64,000 nucleotides of DNA from Bacillus sp. Xin1 (GCF_013314535.1 NZ_JABUAE010000013.1:1-64000); one strand, 5' to 3'; shown: positions 36,538 through 47,422, counted from the first letter of the stretch. The notes: a model not told the origin generated them from the letters alone. A program made the numbers and translations.

Positions 36538-37890
36538 TTACTTATTTACTTTTGCTACGCTTGAATGAATTTCATTTTTCACTCTCAAATGACTAATGCC
36601 GTATCCAATAAATCCACCAATAATAGCCGGGAAGATCCATCCTAAACCGACTTCATGCATCGGAAGAAATTTAGTAAATACATGATTTACTACTTGGATA
36701 TTTACTCCAGCTGCATTTAATCCATCAAACAAGCTTATAATAAACGTTACCAGTAAGCTTACTTGATACACTTCCGGTCTCCCTTTAAATAATGAATGGA
36801 AGAATGTTAAAAAGATTAGTACAATTGCTAATGGATAAATCGCTGTTAATACCGGAACAGAAACTGCAATGAGTTGTGTCAATCCTACATTCGCAACAAT
36901 TGCACTAAAAACAGATAAAATAACAACGATTTTTTTGTAAGATACATTTGGAAATAGTTTATAGAAAAATGAAGAACATGCTGAGACAAGTCCTACACTA
37001 GTCGTTAAGCAAGCTACTGTAATCATTAACCCCAATAATACTCCACCATATGAACCAAAATAGTAATTTGAAACTTTTGCTAAAACTTCTCCACCATTCT
37101 CTAAGTGTCCAAGTTTTGCTACGCTTGAAGCTCCCATATAAGAAAGCGCTGTATAAAGAATTGCCAATACTGTCGCTGCAATAATCGTTGCTTTTGCACA
37201 AACAACCATAATTTGTTTTTTCGTTTTTGCGCCTTTTTCTTTAATAGCATTAATAATAATAATGCCAAATACGAAAGATGCAAGCGTATCCATTGTTAAG
37301 TATCCTTCTTGAAACCCTTTGAAGAAGGCATTAGATGTATACGTTTCAACAGGTGCTTGCATATCCCCTATCGGATGAATGAAAGCAACAATTACTAAAA
37401 TTCCAATGAATGTTAGTTTAATTGGCGTCAAGATTTTTCCAACAATATCGACAATTTTCGCAGGATTGAGCGAAAAAAAACAAGTAATACTAAAAAATAT
37501 AATTGTAAAAATAATTAAAGCCATAGAACTTAAACTTTCTGGCACAAAAGGTTTAAGACCAATTTCAAAGGAAACATTACCCGTTCTCGGTATTGCAAAT
37601 AATGGACCAATTGCTAAATATAAAATTGTTGTAAACACAATTCCAAAAACAGGATGAACTCGACTTGCCAGTGATTGTAAATCCTCTTTACCTGAAATTC
37701 CAAATGCTAATACACCAAGTAACGGTAGTCCAACTCCAGTTACTAAAAACCCAGCATTCGCTGCCCAAATATTTGTGCCAGCCGATTGCCCTAACATCGC
37801 AGGGAAAATTAAATTTCCTGCTCCAAAAAAGAGAGCAAATAACATTAATCCGATAACTACTATAAACGAAAAAGGTACTTTATTCGCCAT
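36538..37890 (-). CDS. brnQ: Branched-chain amino acid carrier BrnQ
   Basis: A 450-aa sodium- or proton-coupled symporter for Leu, Ile and Val with about twelve membrane segments. LFALFFGAGNLIFPAMLGQSAG near the N-terminus is the family signature. B. cereus-group genomes carry several brnQ copies. The upstream region is AT-rich with AATTTT-type sequence that could include CodY sites, but no clean AATTTTCWGAAAATT motif is present. Confidence 0.92.
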   Translation of the reverse strand: MANKVPFSFIVVIGLMLFALFFGAGNLIFPAMLGQSAGTNIWAANAGFLVTGVGLPLLGVLAFGISGKEDLQSLASRVHPVFGIVFTTILYLAIGPLFAIPRTGNVSFEIGLKPFVPESLSSMALIIFTIIFFSITCFFSLNPAKIVDIVGKILTPIKLTFIGILVIVAFIHPIGDMQAPVETYTSNAFFKGFQEGYLTMDTLASFVFGIIIINAIKEKGAKTKKQIMVVCAKATIIAATVLAILYTALSYMGASSVAKLGHLENGGEVLAKVSNYYFGSYGGVLLGLMITVACLTTSVGLVSACSSFFYKLFPNVSYKKIVVILSVFSAIVANVGLTQLIAVSVPVLTAIYPLAIVLIFLTFFHSLFKGRPEVYQVSLLVTFIISLFDGLNAAGVNIQVVNHVFTKFLPMHEVGLGWIFPAIIGGFIGYGISHLRVKNEIHSSVAKVNK

Positions 37891-38176
37891 GATACAACCT
37901 CCATTACAAAATACATTATCTAATTTCCAATTTTAACTAATTGAAGATTCTGAATATTTAATAAGTAAGTGTGTTATTCTCACTTATTATAGTCTTAAGA
38001 ATAATATATTTCAATACTATTTTTTGAATTTTTTAATTAAATTTTGAATTTATCAATTAAATTTACTTTGAATACAAAACTTAAAACATCACATATTCCT
38101 CATATCACTTAATGCTATAAACTTTTATTAAAGTGACCATATTACCCTGTTTCATATTCACTGATTTTATTTTTGA

Positions 38177-38270
38177 ATAAAGTGAAACTTCTATCAGTGG
38201 ATGTTTTCTTCATCGTCCACCGATGGAATCAGTCTTTTACTAGTGGTTATCCCCCAGTAGGTTCACTTAG
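38177..38270 (-). repeat. Degenerate bcr1 copy
   Basis: AATAAAGTGAAACTTCTATC, then GTTTTCTTCATCGTCCACCG, match the left part of bcr1 with many changes; the right part is eroded. It sits in the 480-bp gap between divergent brnQ and the nucleoside transporter gene, which otherwise holds only promoter-type AT-rich sequence. Confidence 0.65.
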
Positions 38271-38367
38271 TTTCCCTCCCTTTTTTTATAATTTTTATTC
38301 ATTAGCCAAAATATGAAGAATAAGAGCTTTTTTATATACAAATAATAAGCCTCAAGGAGTTGTTGAC

Positions 38368-39561
38368 ATGAATTTGATATTAAACGTTATAGGGATTCTC
38401 ATTGTATTATTAGTAGTTTTCTTATGTTCGCCTAATAAAAGAAAAATAAAATGGAAACCAATCATTATTCTAATAATACTTGAACTTTTTATTACTTGGT
38501 TTATGTTAGGAACCAAATTTGGAAACATCATAATTGATAAAATCGCTTCATTTTTCACTTGGCTAATATCGTGTGCAAATGAAGGTATTCGTTTTGCATT
38601 TCCATCAGCTATGGAAAATCAAACGATTGACTTCTTCTTCAGTGCATTACTTCCAATCATTTTTGTTATTACATTTTTTGATATTCTTTCTTATTTTGGA
38701 ATTTTAACTTGGATTATTGATAAAGTAGGTGCAATCATTTCAAAAATTTCGCGCTTACCAAAGTTAGAAAGTTTCTTCTCCATTCAAATGATGTTTTTAG
38801 GAAACACAGAAGCACTTGCTGTCGTTCGTGATCAATTATCTGTTTTAAAAGAAAATCGTTTGTTGACTTTTGGAATTATGAGTATGAGTAGCGTCAGCGG
38901 GTCCATTCTTGGTGCTTATCTATCAATGGTTCCAGCAACATATATTTTCAGCGCAATTCCTTTAAACTGTTTAAATGCATTAATTTTAGCCAATGTTTTA
39001 AATCCTTTAGAAATCACTAAAGAAGAAGATATTATTTATTCACCTCCAAAAAAAGAAAAAAAAGATTTCTTTTCTACCATTTCAAATAGTATGTTAGTTG
39101 GGATGAATATGGTTATTGTTATTTTAGCTATGGTAATTGGATATGTAGCATTAACAGCATGTTTAAATGGTATTTTAAGTTTCCTTGTAGCAGGTTTAAC
39201 AATTCAAAAAATCTTCTCTATTATCTTTAGTCCTTTTGCTTTTTTACTTGGTTTATCAGGCACTGATGCTATGTATGTCGCTGAATTAATGGGGATAAAA
39301 ATAACAACTAATGAATTTGTTGCGATGATGGATTTAAAATCACATTTACATTCTTTACCTGCACATACAGTTGCAGTTGCAACAACATTTCTAGCCTCTT
39401 TTGCTAACTTTAGTACAGTTGGGATGATTTATGGGACTTACAATTCATTATTTGGTGCAGAAAAATCAGCAATTATCGGGAAGAATGTTTGGAAGCTTCT
39501 TGTTAGCGGGATGGCTGTTTCCTTATTGAGTGCTATGCTTGTGGGGCTTTTTGTATGGTAA
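38368..39561 (+). CDS. NupC family nucleoside transporter
   Basis: A 397-aa concentrative nucleoside transporter. The core motifs are MFLGNTEALAVVRDQL and the late TNEFVAMMDLK plus SFANFSTVGMIYG, which coordinate nucleoside and cation. A paralogue with the same length lies in the deo cluster at 57237-58418. Here no catabolic genes are adjacent. The ribosome site AAGGAG precedes the ATG, and no purine riboswitch was recognised upstream. Confidence 0.9.
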   Translation: MNLILNVIGILIVLLVVFLCSPNKRKIKWKPIIILIILELFITWFMLGTKFGNIIIDKIASFFTWLISCANEGIRFAFPSAMENQTIDFFFSALLPIIFVITFFDILSYFGILTWIIDKVGAIISKISRLPKLESFFSIQMMFLGNTEALAVVRDQLSVLKENRLLTFGIMSMSSVSGSILGAYLSMVPATYIFSAIPLNCLNALILANVLNPLEITKEEDIIYSPPKKEKKDFFSTISNSMLVGMNMVIVILAMVIGYVALTACLNGILSFLVAGLTIQKIFSIIFSPFAFLLGLSGTDAMYVAELMGIKITTNEFVAMMDLKSHLHSLPAHTVAVATTFLASFANFSTVGMIYGTYNSLFGAEKSAIIGKNVWKLLVSGMAVSLLSAMLVGLFVW

Positions 39562-39679
39562 GTGAATATGAAAGATACATGACACCTTTACATATGGATA
39601 TTATGTAGACTATGCAAGGAACAAGGTAATATCACTACACCCTTCACAATAAATATCTATATTTCAAACAAATACTTAT

Positions 39680-39712
39680 AAAAAAGGTGTTACGACATGT
39701 CGTAACACCTTC
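39680..39712. terminator. Terminator of topB and the nucleoside transporter
   Basis: An AGGTGTTACGACATGTCGTA-type perfect palindrome, with A-run and T-rich flanks, between convergent genes. Confidence 0.85.
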
Positions 39713-39721
39713 CATCACTTC

Positions 39722-41860
39722 TCAAAAAACAAAATTAATTTTATTCTCTTTCCACTCTAACTTCGCATCAAAGCTTTTATCATTCTTTTTAAAACCTTTA
39801 ATTAAATCCGTCTGTTCACCTTTTAATAGCTTCGTCATATTCTTTTGTGAAATTGTTTTTCCTAATATTTTTTTGGAGATTGTGAAATCACATTGGGTTG
39901 TATTGTAGTTTGCACAACCGTAAAAAGTCGATTTATCGATTACATCGCCAGCACATTTTTTACATTGTCCTACTTTTTTACCTGTTGTAAATTTCGATCC
40001 TTTACGTTCAACTGACTCTACATTCAATCCAGTAAAGTCCCATTTCTCAGACATTTCAATCGCATCTTCAATAATTTTCGCTGATAATTTTTTCGTTTGT
40101 TCCATAAAGGTTGCTGGTGAAGCTGTACCTTCTCCAATTTCAGCAAGACGCTGTTCCCACTTTGCCGTCATTTCTGGGGAGGCTAAAATTTTATCACCAA
40201 TTGCCGTTATTAATACTTTCCCTTTATCCGTTGCGTATACTTGGTTTTTCTTCACATCAATATACTTACGATCTTTCAGCATTGTGATAATGCCAGCACG
40301 AGTTGCTTCTGTACCTAAACCTTCTGTCTTCTTTAATACTTTCTCAAGCTCTTCATTATCTAAGTACTTTCCAGCCGTCTTCATTAATGTGATAAGTTGT
40401 CCTTCTGTGTAACGCTTTGGCGGCTGTGTTTTCCCTTCTTTCACTTTCACCTTTACGACTTTTCCTTGTTCACCTTCTGCTACGATTGGAAGAATCGTTT
40501 CATCGTCTTTATCATCTTGAAAAATAACTTTGCGCCAGCCTTCTTGAATTTGTTGTTTCCCTTTTGAAATAAATTCTGCACGTCCATCAACAAGTGTTGT
40601 AATTGTTGTATAATCAAAAATTGCAACTTCATAATGTGCTGCAATTAATCTTCTAACAATCATATCGTAAATTTTCTTTTCATCACCAGATAGTTTACTT
40701 GGACTTGTTACTTGTTCAGTCGGAATGATGGCGTAGTGATCCGTAACCTTCTTCTCATTCACATATCGCTTATTATTCATAATGGACTCAATCGGCGCAG
40801 GTAACAAATCTTTATAATCATCAAACTGGCTTAACTTTTGTAAGATGTCAGGAAACGTTGCTGCTTCTCCTTGTGTTACATAGTTAGAATCCGAACGAGG
40901 GTAAGACACAATCTCTTTTTGATATAAAGCTTGTGTAATATCAAGGGTCTTTTTCGGTGAAAATTTAAATGCTTTATTCGCTGTTGCTTGCAGTGATGAT
41001 AAATTAAATAAAAACGGTGGTTGAAACTCTTTCCGCTCCGTTTTCATTTCCTTTACTTCAGCCGGTTTATTTTGACAAAATGCTGCGATTTTATTTGCCA
41101 TATCAGGATCTTTTAAGCGGGACTCATTATCCTTCTCCCACTTTCCTTCATATTTCTTTCCTTCTATATTAAAGGTTGCAAACACTTCCCAAAATGGTTC
41201 TGATTTAAAATTTTCAATTTCCTTTTCACGTTTTACGATTAAAGCTAATGTCGGCGTCTGTACACGGCCAGCCGAAAATACATCATTCATTCCCTTTTTC
41301 TTTAACAGAATGCTAAAGACGCGTGATGCGTTCATCCCAACGACCCAATCAGCGCATGACCTTGTATATGCTTCATAATACGTATTAATCGTATCTGACT
41401 CATCAAGTAAGTTTTTAAACCCTTGATAAATCGCTTGCTTCGTTAAAGACGAAATCCAAAGGCGTTTCATCGGTTTTTGCACGTTACAAAGGTTGATAAT
41501 ATTTCGTACTATTAATTCCCCTTCTCGCCCCGCATCGCCTGCATGAATAATTTCCGTCACTTGCGGATTATGTAACAACTGTTTCACAACATTAAATTGC
41601 TTATATTTTGATTTTGTAACTTCAAATTGAAAACGTTCTGGGATCATTGGTAATGTATTTAATGACCATTTTTTCCACTCAGCGTGATAATGCTCCGGAT
41701 TACATAACTGCGTCAAATGACCAATTGCCCATGTACAGTAAGCTCCATTGGGAAATAACTCATTTGCTTCTACTTCTAAATAACCATCTTTTCGGCGATA
41801 TTTAAATTGAGAAACAAGAGCCAAACCTTGATCGGGTTTCTCGGCAATAATTAATTTCAT
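39722..41860 (-). CDS. topB: DNA topoisomerase III
   Basis: A 712-aa type IA topoisomerase. The TOPRIM domain starts MKLIIAEKPDQ and has the acidic HAGDAGREGELIVR motif. The catalytic tyrosine is in EIVSYPRSDSNYV near residue 315. The C-terminus has one four-Cys zinc-ribbon-like element (CKKC...CANYNTTQC). It relaxes and decatenates DNA at replication and recombination forks. B. cereus-group genomes encode two such enzymes; which of the two this is cannot be decided here. Confidence 0.93.
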   Translation of the reverse strand: MKLIIAEKPDQGLALVSQFKYRRKDGYLEVEANELFPNGAYCTWAIGHLTQLCNPEHYHAEWKKWSLNTLPMIPERFQFEVTKSKYKQFNVVKQLLHNPQVTEIIHAGDAGREGELIVRNIINLCNVQKPMKRLWISSLTKQAIYQGFKNLLDESDTINTYYEAYTRSCADWVVGMNASRVFSILLKKKGMNDVFSAGRVQTPTLALIVKREKEIENFKSEPFWEVFATFNIEGKKYEGKWEKDNESRLKDPDMANKIAAFCQNKPAEVKEMKTERKEFQPPFLFNLSSLQATANKAFKFSPKKTLDITQALYQKEIVSYPRSDSNYVTQGEAATFPDILQKLSQFDDYKDLLPAPIESIMNNKRYVNEKKVTDHYAIIPTEQVTSPSKLSGDEKKIYDMIVRRLIAAHYEVAIFDYTTITTLVDGRAEFISKGKQQIQEGWRKVIFQDDKDDETILPIVAEGEQGKVVKVKVKEGKTQPPKRYTEGQLITLMKTAGKYLDNEELEKVLKKTEGLGTEATRAGIITMLKDRKYIDVKKNQVYATDKGKVLITAIGDKILASPEMTAKWEQRLAEIGEGTASPATFMEQTKKLSAKIIEDAIEMSEKWDFTGLNVESVERKGSKFTTGKKVGQCKKCAGDVIDKSTFYGCANYNTTQCDFTISKKILGKTISQKNMTKLLKGEQTDLIKGFKKNDKSFDAKLEWKENKINFVF

Positions 41861-42063
41861 TTTATAACTCCCTATCTAAATTCCAGTACTACTTTCATTT
41901 TATCTCTTTTTATAAGTGATGAAAAAATATCTATCATTTTTTTCATTCACAATTCGTCTTATATTTTTTTAGACCTATAATATTATACGCTTAACCTTCA
42001 CACCTTCACAATAGGAACTCATTATATATCATACGTATCCCCTCTATTGTACACTTCTCAAAT

Positions 42064-42094
42064 AAAAAAGACGCCCGAAATTGAGCGCCGTTTA
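42064..42094 (-). terminator. Probable terminator of the aminopeptidase gene
   Basis: AAAAAAGACGCCCGAAATTG with GCGCCGTTT forms a short imperfect stem followed by T's on the minus strand. Confidence 0.55.
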
Positions 42095-42100
42095 TCTTTA

Positions 42101-43384
42101 TTATTTTGCAACAATCTGCCTTTCCCTCACATATGGATTGTATGCTCCCATGAAACTCTCTATCTCTTCAACCGTCCTAACCATATCTTTTGAGAGATTT
42201 TCATAACCTTTTTCAGTAACAAGAATATCATCTTCGATACGGATTCCAATTGACTCTTCTTCAATATACAAACCAGGTTCCACTGTAATGACCATGCCAG
42301 CCTCCAGCACTCGGTCTTTATACGAGCCTACATCATGAGTATCCAAACCGAGAAAATGGCTCACTCCATGATAATAATACTTGGATAGTTCTGAATTTTC
42401 TTGGATTAAACCGATCTTCTTGCACTCTTCGGCGAGCACCTTTTTTGCATGTTCATTTAATGCCGCGAATTTTAATCCCGGCCTCACAATCTCAATTGTT
42501 TCCCTCAATGCTTTTAACACAATATTGTAAATCTGTTTTTGGCGATTCGAAAATGTTCCACTTGCAGGGAACGTATAGCTGATGTCAGCATTGTAGTAGT
42601 CCTTCTGAGCCCCAAGATCAAGCAGCACCAGATCACCTTTATTAACTTTAGAATCATTATCCTCATAATGTAGCACGGTTGCATTTTTACCACTTGCCAA
42701 AATCGTATTAAATGCATGATGCTTAATACCGGATGATTTTAACGTAAAATCAAAATAAGCTTCCAATTCATATTCCATCATACCCTCTTTGGCATGCTTG
42801 AGCACATTATAAATGCCCTCTTTTGTAACCATAATAGCTTCCTTTATCTTTTCAATTTCTTCATCAGTTTTAAATACTCGTAATTCACAAATATTCGGAT
42901 AGACATTACCGATTGAAAGGTGCGGATAATGTTCTCTTACATGCTTAGCGAACGCCAACGTCCTTGTCTGCGTTCCTGCCCATTCGCGGTGCTCCAAATC
43001 TAAATACACATGCTTCACATGTTCTGCAAAAAATGTCCGTGCTATTGATGATTCAAAACTTTCTAAGTACACAATTGTTTTTATACCTGAAATTGTTTGT
43101 GCTTCTTCCTTTGAAACTGTTTTGCCTACCCATTTTTCAAGAATCGGATCCGCTTTTTCAATGAAAAGTACTTCTTCCACTGCATCGCCTACTTTCTTTA
43201 ACATAAGAATAATATTAGGCTCATCGATACCGGTCATATAATAGAAGTTTCGATTTGGCACAAATTTATAATGTTCGTTAGCCGACTTATAAGGCGCCTG
43301 TCCCCCAAATAGAATAGTAACAGACTCCTCTGGCAATGTTTCTACTAATCTTTTTCGATTTTGAATAAAAAATGATTGCTTCAT
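42101..43384 (-). CDS. Aminopeptidase P family protein (Xaa-Pro peptidase)
   Basis: A 427-aa M24B metallopeptidase. The N-terminal creatinase-type domain is followed by the pita-bread domain with the dinuclear metal ligands: Asp in LLDLGAQKDYY and NADISYTF, His in HGVSHFLGLDTHDVG, and Glu in TVEPGLYIEEESIGIRIED. It removes N-terminal residues before proline. Its ribosome site (AAGGGGG) is good. It is monocistronic. Confidence 0.92.
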   Translation of the reverse strand: MKQSFFIQNRKRLVETLPEESVTILFGGQAPYKSANEHYKFVPNRNFYYMTGIDEPNIILMLKKVGDAVEEVLFIEKADPILEKWVGKTVSKEEAQTISGIKTIVYLESFESSIARTFFAEHVKHVYLDLEHREWAGTQTRTLAFAKHVREHYPHLSIGNVYPNICELRVFKTDEEIEKIKEAIMVTKEGIYNVLKHAKEGMMEYELEAYFDFTLKSSGIKHHAFNTILASGKNATVLHYEDNDSKVNKGDLVLLDLGAQKDYYNADISYTFPASGTFSNRQKQIYNIVLKALRETIEIVRPGLKFAALNEHAKKVLAEECKKIGLIQENSELSKYYYHGVSHFLGLDTHDVGSYKDRVLEAGMVITVEPGLYIEEESIGIRIEDDILVTEKGYENLSKDMVRTVEEIESFMGAYNPYVRERQIVAK

Positions 43385-43768
43385 AATAATCCCCCTTAAG
43401 TTTTATGAATCCCCTTAAAGCTGTCTATCCAGTTTATTTAATTGTATTATCGTTATAATTTTCCGTCAATTAACCACCTATCGATAGACTCAAGCGAAAG
43501 AATATTATGATTACATACGAAAGGCAAAACTCAGTGATAATGAATGATGAAACAAGCCAGTAGTTTCTGGTAATTTAGCCAAAAACTATAAATGCGCGGG
43601 CTATTTATTGTTTTTTAATCGTTTTTTCATCTTAATCAAGTTTTCATTATTGTAAATCCGATTAATTGAAAAATATAACCTATCATTATCCAAAATATAT
43701 ATTATTTAAAAGAAAAAGGCCCCTTTTATAAAGTGGCCTTTTACCTAAAAGATAATTGAGATTATCTC
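43385..43768. other. Intergenic region with cop operon terminator
   Basis: At 43712-43743 AAAAAGGCCCC / GGCCTTTTT forms the terminator of csoR-copA-copZ. Around 43520-43620 there is GAAAGGCAAAACTC then AAACAAGCC, loosely like a c-di-GMP-I riboswitch but without its conserved GACGCAAAGC; I do not call it. Confidence 0.55.
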
Positions 43769-43975
43769 TTAGTTCACATCATATCCTTGATCTTCAATAA
43801 CTTCTTTCATTTTGTCTGCATCTACTTTTGTGTCATCATACTTTACATTTACAGTTCCTTCTTGTAAATGCACCTCAACATTTTGTACTCCTTCTAACTC
43901 TGTAAGTGCATTTGTTACTGCCATTTTACAGTGATTACATGTCATTCCTTGTACGTTTAATGTGATAGTCATCAT
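43769..43975 (-). CDS. copZ: Copper chaperone CopZ
   Basis: A 68-aa heavy-metal-associated domain protein. The copper site is GMTCNHC near residues 9-15. It carries Cu(I) in the cytoplasm and hands it to CopA. The start is Met at 43975 (or 43972), because the ATG at 43987 is part of the ribosome site GGAGGAATGT. It follows copA closely in the csoR-copA-copZ operon. Confidence 0.94.
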   Translation of the reverse strand: MMTITLNVQGMTCNHCKMAVTNALTELEGVQNVEVHLQEGTVNVKYDDTKVDADKMKEVIEDQGYDVN

Positions 43976-43992
43976 ACATTCCTCCATTTCAT

Positions 43993-46389
43993 TTATATTT
44001 TGACGCGTTTCAAGCGAAGCGCGTTCGTCACAACAGATACTGAGCTAAATGCCATTGCAGCCCCAGCTACCCAAGGTTCTAATAATCCAGCCGCAGCTAC
44101 AGGAATTCCAATTGCATTATAGAATAGTGCCCAAAATAGATTTTGACGGATATTTTTCATTGTCTTACGACTTAACTCAATTGCTTTTGATATATGAGAT
44201 AAATCCCCACCAACTAAAGTAACATCCGCTGCTTCAATCGCTACATCTGCACCAGTTCCAATAGCCATACCAATATCAGCTTTCGCAAGAGCCGGCGCAT
44301 CATTAATACCGTCTCCTACCATCGCTACTCGTTTCCCTTGCTTTTGTAAATCTTCTACAATTTTAGCTTTATCTTCAGGTAATACTTCTGCGTATACATG
44401 ATCAACGTCAACTTGCTTCGCAATCGCTTCAGCTGTACGTTTATTATCACCTGTTACCATGTATACTTCGATTCCTATTTCTTTTAGTGATTGAATCGCA
44501 TACTTTGAGCTTTCTTTTACTGTATCAGCTACAGCGATAATTCCAGTAAGTTTTCCATCAATCGCAACAAGCATTGCTGTTTTACCTTGATACTCTAATT
44601 CTTGCATAACTTCTTCATGCTGTGATATTTCTACTGATTGTTCATTCATTAATTTACGTGTTCCAACAAGGACCTTTTTGTCTTCAATGTTCGCTTCAAT
44701 ACCATGACCAGGAATTGCTGAAAACTGTTTTAAATCTTTCAATCTAATTTTATTTTGTTTTCCATATTCAACAATGGCATGCGCTAATGGATGTTCGGAA
44801 GCACTTTCAGCTGAAATAGCATAATCGAGCATACCTTCTTCAAATTCTAACACATCAGTAACTTCCGGTTTCCCTTTTGTTACTGTTCCTGTTTTATCAA
44901 GTAACACAGCATTAATTTTATGCGTTCCTTCTAAAAATTCACCTCCTTTAAAGAGAATTCCTTTCTCTGCTCCCTTTCCTGTACCAACCATAATAGAAGT
45001 TGGTGTTGCCAAACCTAATGCACACGGACAAGCGATTACAAGGATGGCAATCCCGACTTCCAATGCTTTTGGTAAATCCCCTGGTGTAATAAAGAAATAC
45101 CATACAATAAAAGCAACTAAAGCAATAGCTACAACGATAGGTACAAAAATACCTGAAATAACATCTGCTAATCTTTGAATAGGTGCTTTAGAACCTTGCG
45201 CTTCTTCAACAATTTTAATAATACCTGCTAAAGCTGTATCTTTTCCAACCTTTTCAGCTCTAATAGTCAGAACACCATTCGTATTAATAGTAGCGCCAAT
45301 AACAGCGTCTCCCTCTTTTTTATCCACTGGAATAGATTCTCCAGTAATCATAGATTCATCAACGGAAGATATCCCTGAAGTTACCATACCATCCACAGGT
45401 ATTTTTTCACCTGGTTTTACAATAATCGTATCTCCAATCACTACTTCTTCAAGGGGTACCCGTATTTCCTGACCCTCACGTACAACAAGTGCATCTTTAG
45501 CTTGTAAACTCAATAATTTAGAAATTGCTTCTGTTGTACGTCCTTTTGCTAATGTTTCAAAATACTTTCCAACTAGAATTAATGTAATTAAAACTGCACT
45601 TGTTTCAAAATAAAGATCCGGACTGTAGTTTGCGTTTCCTAATGTTTTCAATGCCTCGTATAGGCTGTAAAAGTAGGCTGCTGATGTTCCTAAGGCAACC
45701 AGTACATCCATATTTGCACTTTTATTTCGAAGCGCACGGTAAGCACCAACATAGAAATGGCCACCAATATAAAATTGAACTGGTGTTGCTAATAGAAGTT
45801 GAAACCATGGATTCATTAAAATATGTGGCATTGGTATACCTGTATCAAATGGCATATGGCCAATCATTGTATAGAGTAAAGGTAAAGACAAAATAATAGA
45901 AATGATAAGTTGACGCTTTTTCGCCTTAATAACCTCTTCTTTTCTCTCTGAACGATCTACATCTTCATTACGTATCTGTCCCTTATACCCCGTTTTCTTT
46001 ATTTTTTCTAAAATATTTTCTGTCGAAATCAAGCTTTCATTATATTCTACAACCGCGCTATTTGTAGCTAAATTTACAGTTGCACTCGAAACGCCTTCCA
46101 TTTTGTTTAACACCTTTTCAATTCGGGTTGCGCAAGCTGCACATGTCATTCCTTCAATATCTAAAGTAACTTTTTCCTCTGCTACGTTATAGCCTAATTT
46201 TTCAATTTTATTTTTTATAGTAGAGATTTCTTGCTGGGATGGATCATATGTGATACTTGCTTTTTCCATAGCTAAATTTAAATTAGCTTCTACTCCATCC
46301 ATTTTATTTAATACTTTTTCAATCCGAGTTGCACAAGCTGCACATGTCATTCCTGTAACGCCAAGCGTAACATGTTTTTGTTTATCCAT
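43993..46389 (-). CDS. copA: Copper-exporting P1B-type ATPase CopA
   Basis: A 798-aa pump. Two N-terminal metal-binding domains each have GMTCAAC (near residues 12 and 80). Also visible are the actuator TGES loop, the membrane CPC motif ([11 protein letters not shown]), the phosphorylation site DKTGTVTKG, the SEHPLAHAI nucleotide-site motif and [16 protein letters not shown]. It exports Cu(I) at the expense of ATP. It lies between csoR and copZ and is presumably derepressed by copper. Confidence 0.96.
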   Translation of the reverse strand: MDKQKHVTLGVTGMTCAACATRIEKVLNKMDGVEANLNLAMEKASITYDPSQQEISTIKNKIEKLGYNVAEEKVTLDIEGMTCAACATRIEKVLNKMEGVSSATVNLATNSAVVEYNESLISTENILEKIKKTGYKGQIRNEDVDRSERKEEVIKAKKRQLIISIILSLPLLYTMIGHMPFDTGIPMPHILMNPWFQLLLATPVQFYIGGHFYVGAYRALRNKSANMDVLVALGTSAAYFYSLYEALKTLGNANYSPDLYFETSAVLITLILVGKYFETLAKGRTTEAISKLLSLQAKDALVVREGQEIRVPLEEVVIGDTIIVKPGEKIPVDGMVTSGISSVDESMITGESIPVDKKEGDAVIGATINTNGVLTIRAEKVGKDTALAGIIKIVEEAQGSKAPIQRLADVISGIFVPIVVAIALVAFIVWYFFITPGDLPKALEVGIAILVIACPCALGLATPTSIMVGTGKGAEKGILFKGGEFLEGTHKINAVLLDKTGTVTKGKPEVTDVLEFEEGMLDYAISAESASEHPLAHAIVEYGKQNKIRLKDLKQFSAIPGHGIEANIEDKKVLVGTRKLMNEQSVEISQHEEVMQELEYQGKTAMLVAIDGKLTGIIAVADTVKESSKYAIQSLKEIGIEVYMVTGDNKRTAEAIAKQVDVDHVYAEVLPEDKAKIVEDLQKQGKRVAMVGDGINDAPALAKADIGMAIGTGADVAIEAADVTLVGGDLSHISKAIELSRKTMKNIRQNLFWALFYNAIGIPVAAAGLLEPWVAGAAMAFSSVSVVTNALRLKRVKI

Positions 46390-46401
46390 TGTATCCCCCT
46401 C

Positions 46402-46713
46402 CTATTTTGAAAATTGTTTTATGACATTCATCAATTCTTGAATAGACTCATCTCCATCCCCTTCATGAATCGCCTTTGCTACACAATGCTTTGTATGACG
46501 TTCTAACAAAGAAAAACCTACCTTATTTAAAGCTGCATTAATTGCTGAAATTTGAATTAAAATATCAACACAGTACCGATTATCTTCCACCATTTTTTGA
46601 ACACCGCGAACTTGCCCTTCAATACGCTTTAAACGTTTTATTACATTTTGAATTTCCTCTTCTGTACGAGGAACCATTTTTGGATTGATTTCATTATCTT
46701 CACAATGACCCAT
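46402..46713 (-). CDS. csoR: Copper-sensing repressor CsoR
   Basis: A 103-aa four-helix DUF156 regulator. The Cu(I) ligands fit C-x(24)-H-x3-C: Cys in RYCVDILIQI, then His and Cys in ERHTKHCV. RLKRIEGQVRG is the family signature. It represses copA and copZ and releases DNA on binding Cu(I). A G-tract palindrome lies 43-62 bp upstream of its start. Confidence 0.95.
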   Translation of the reverse strand: MGHCEDNEINPKMVPRTEEEIQNVIKRLKRIEGQVRGVQKMVEDNRYCVDILIQISAINAALNKVGFSLLERHTKHCVAKAIHEGDGDESIQELMNVIKQFSK

Positions 46714-46756
46714 TCATATCACCTCAGTTATTATAATTATCGATCTTTATATACAT

Positions 46757-46775
46757 TATACGGGTAAGGGGTATA
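46757..46775. promoter_or_regulatory. CsoR operator
   Basis: TATACGGGTAAGGGGTATA: inverted TATAC arms and G/C tracts (GGG...CCC-type on the complement), as in CsoR sites, within the likely csoR promoter. Confidence 0.75.
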
Positions 46776-46974
46776 AAATGCAACTGATTACAAATCCATT
46801 TTTAATTTTTTCAAATATAAAATACTGTAGCCATACTACATTTTTTTCGTAATGCTAATCTCTTTTATCGTTAAGCTTTCGAAATTATGCAGATACTTTA
46901 CAGATATAAATAGGCATAAGTATTCTATACTCACTCATATGATGAAGTGAACAAAAGGACAGGGAGGTATTACT

Positions 46975-47208
46975 ATATTCACTTATACATTAATCACCTT
47001 AACACTTTGTTTTATCTTGGTTCTTTGTACTTCTTATATTTCTAAATCCAAAGGTACCCTAATGGAGTATATGGTATTTATTATGTCTTTTAGTATGAGC
47101 ATAGGATTAAGTATTGGATTCTATTTTGGCATTCTCATCAAACGTGACCCCTTCAACAACTGGACTATTCTTCTCATGATGTTCACGGTTATGACAATCT
47201 TGACATAA
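46975..47208 (+). CDS. Small membrane protein with apparent ATA start
   Basis: A frame of 77 codons encodes two membrane segments (TLITLTLCFILVLCTSY and MEYMVFIMSFSMSIGLSIGF) and a third hydrophobic end. A strong ribosome site (GGGAGG) stands seven bases before the codon ATA at 46975, where ATG would be expected. The first ordinary start is TTG at 47017, inside the first membrane segment and with no ribosome site. This may be a start-codon mutation. The 3' 102 bp overlap the HNH gene on the other strand. Confidence 0.4.
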   Translation: MFTYTLITLTLCFILVLCTSYISKSKGTLMEYMVFIMSFSMSIGLSIGFYFGILIKRDPFNNWTILLMMFTVMTILT

Positions 47209-47403
47209 GAATTCTAGATTACTAAAGCTTAGTGTTATCTCTGGATCATTAATATTCTCAGGCGTTATGTATTCCTTATGATGAATTATCTTTCCTGTAC
47301 CTTGGCACCTCTCACATAATCTATGCCTTAGTTTGAAGTATGAATCTCTGCACTTCTTCCAAGCTAATAACTTATAGAAATGTTTTGCATATTCTTTTGC
47401 CAT
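47107..47403 (-). CDS. HNH endonuclease
   Basis: A 98-aa HNH nuclease. Zinc-binding CERC and CQDC pairs bracket the catalytic HHKEY and final HNREH. Small HNH proteins of this type sit beside terminase genes in phages. Here no terminase, portal or other phage gene is adjacent, so it is probably a relict. The gene ends inside the opposing small membrane ORF. Confidence 0.8.
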   Translation of the reverse strand: MAKEYAKHFYKLLAWKKCRDSYFKLRHRLCERCQGTGKIIHHKEYITPENINDPEITLSFSNLEFLCQDCHNREHHEKNSPVVEGVTFDENAKIESNT

Positions 47404-47422
47404 CCAACCATTTCACTCCTTA

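Noticed and set aside
43520-43620. c-di-GMP-I riboswitch
   Set aside because: Only GGCAAA and a loose AAACAAGCC are present; the conserved GACGCAAAGC and tetraloop receptor parts are missing. An Infernal search with RF01051 would settle it.
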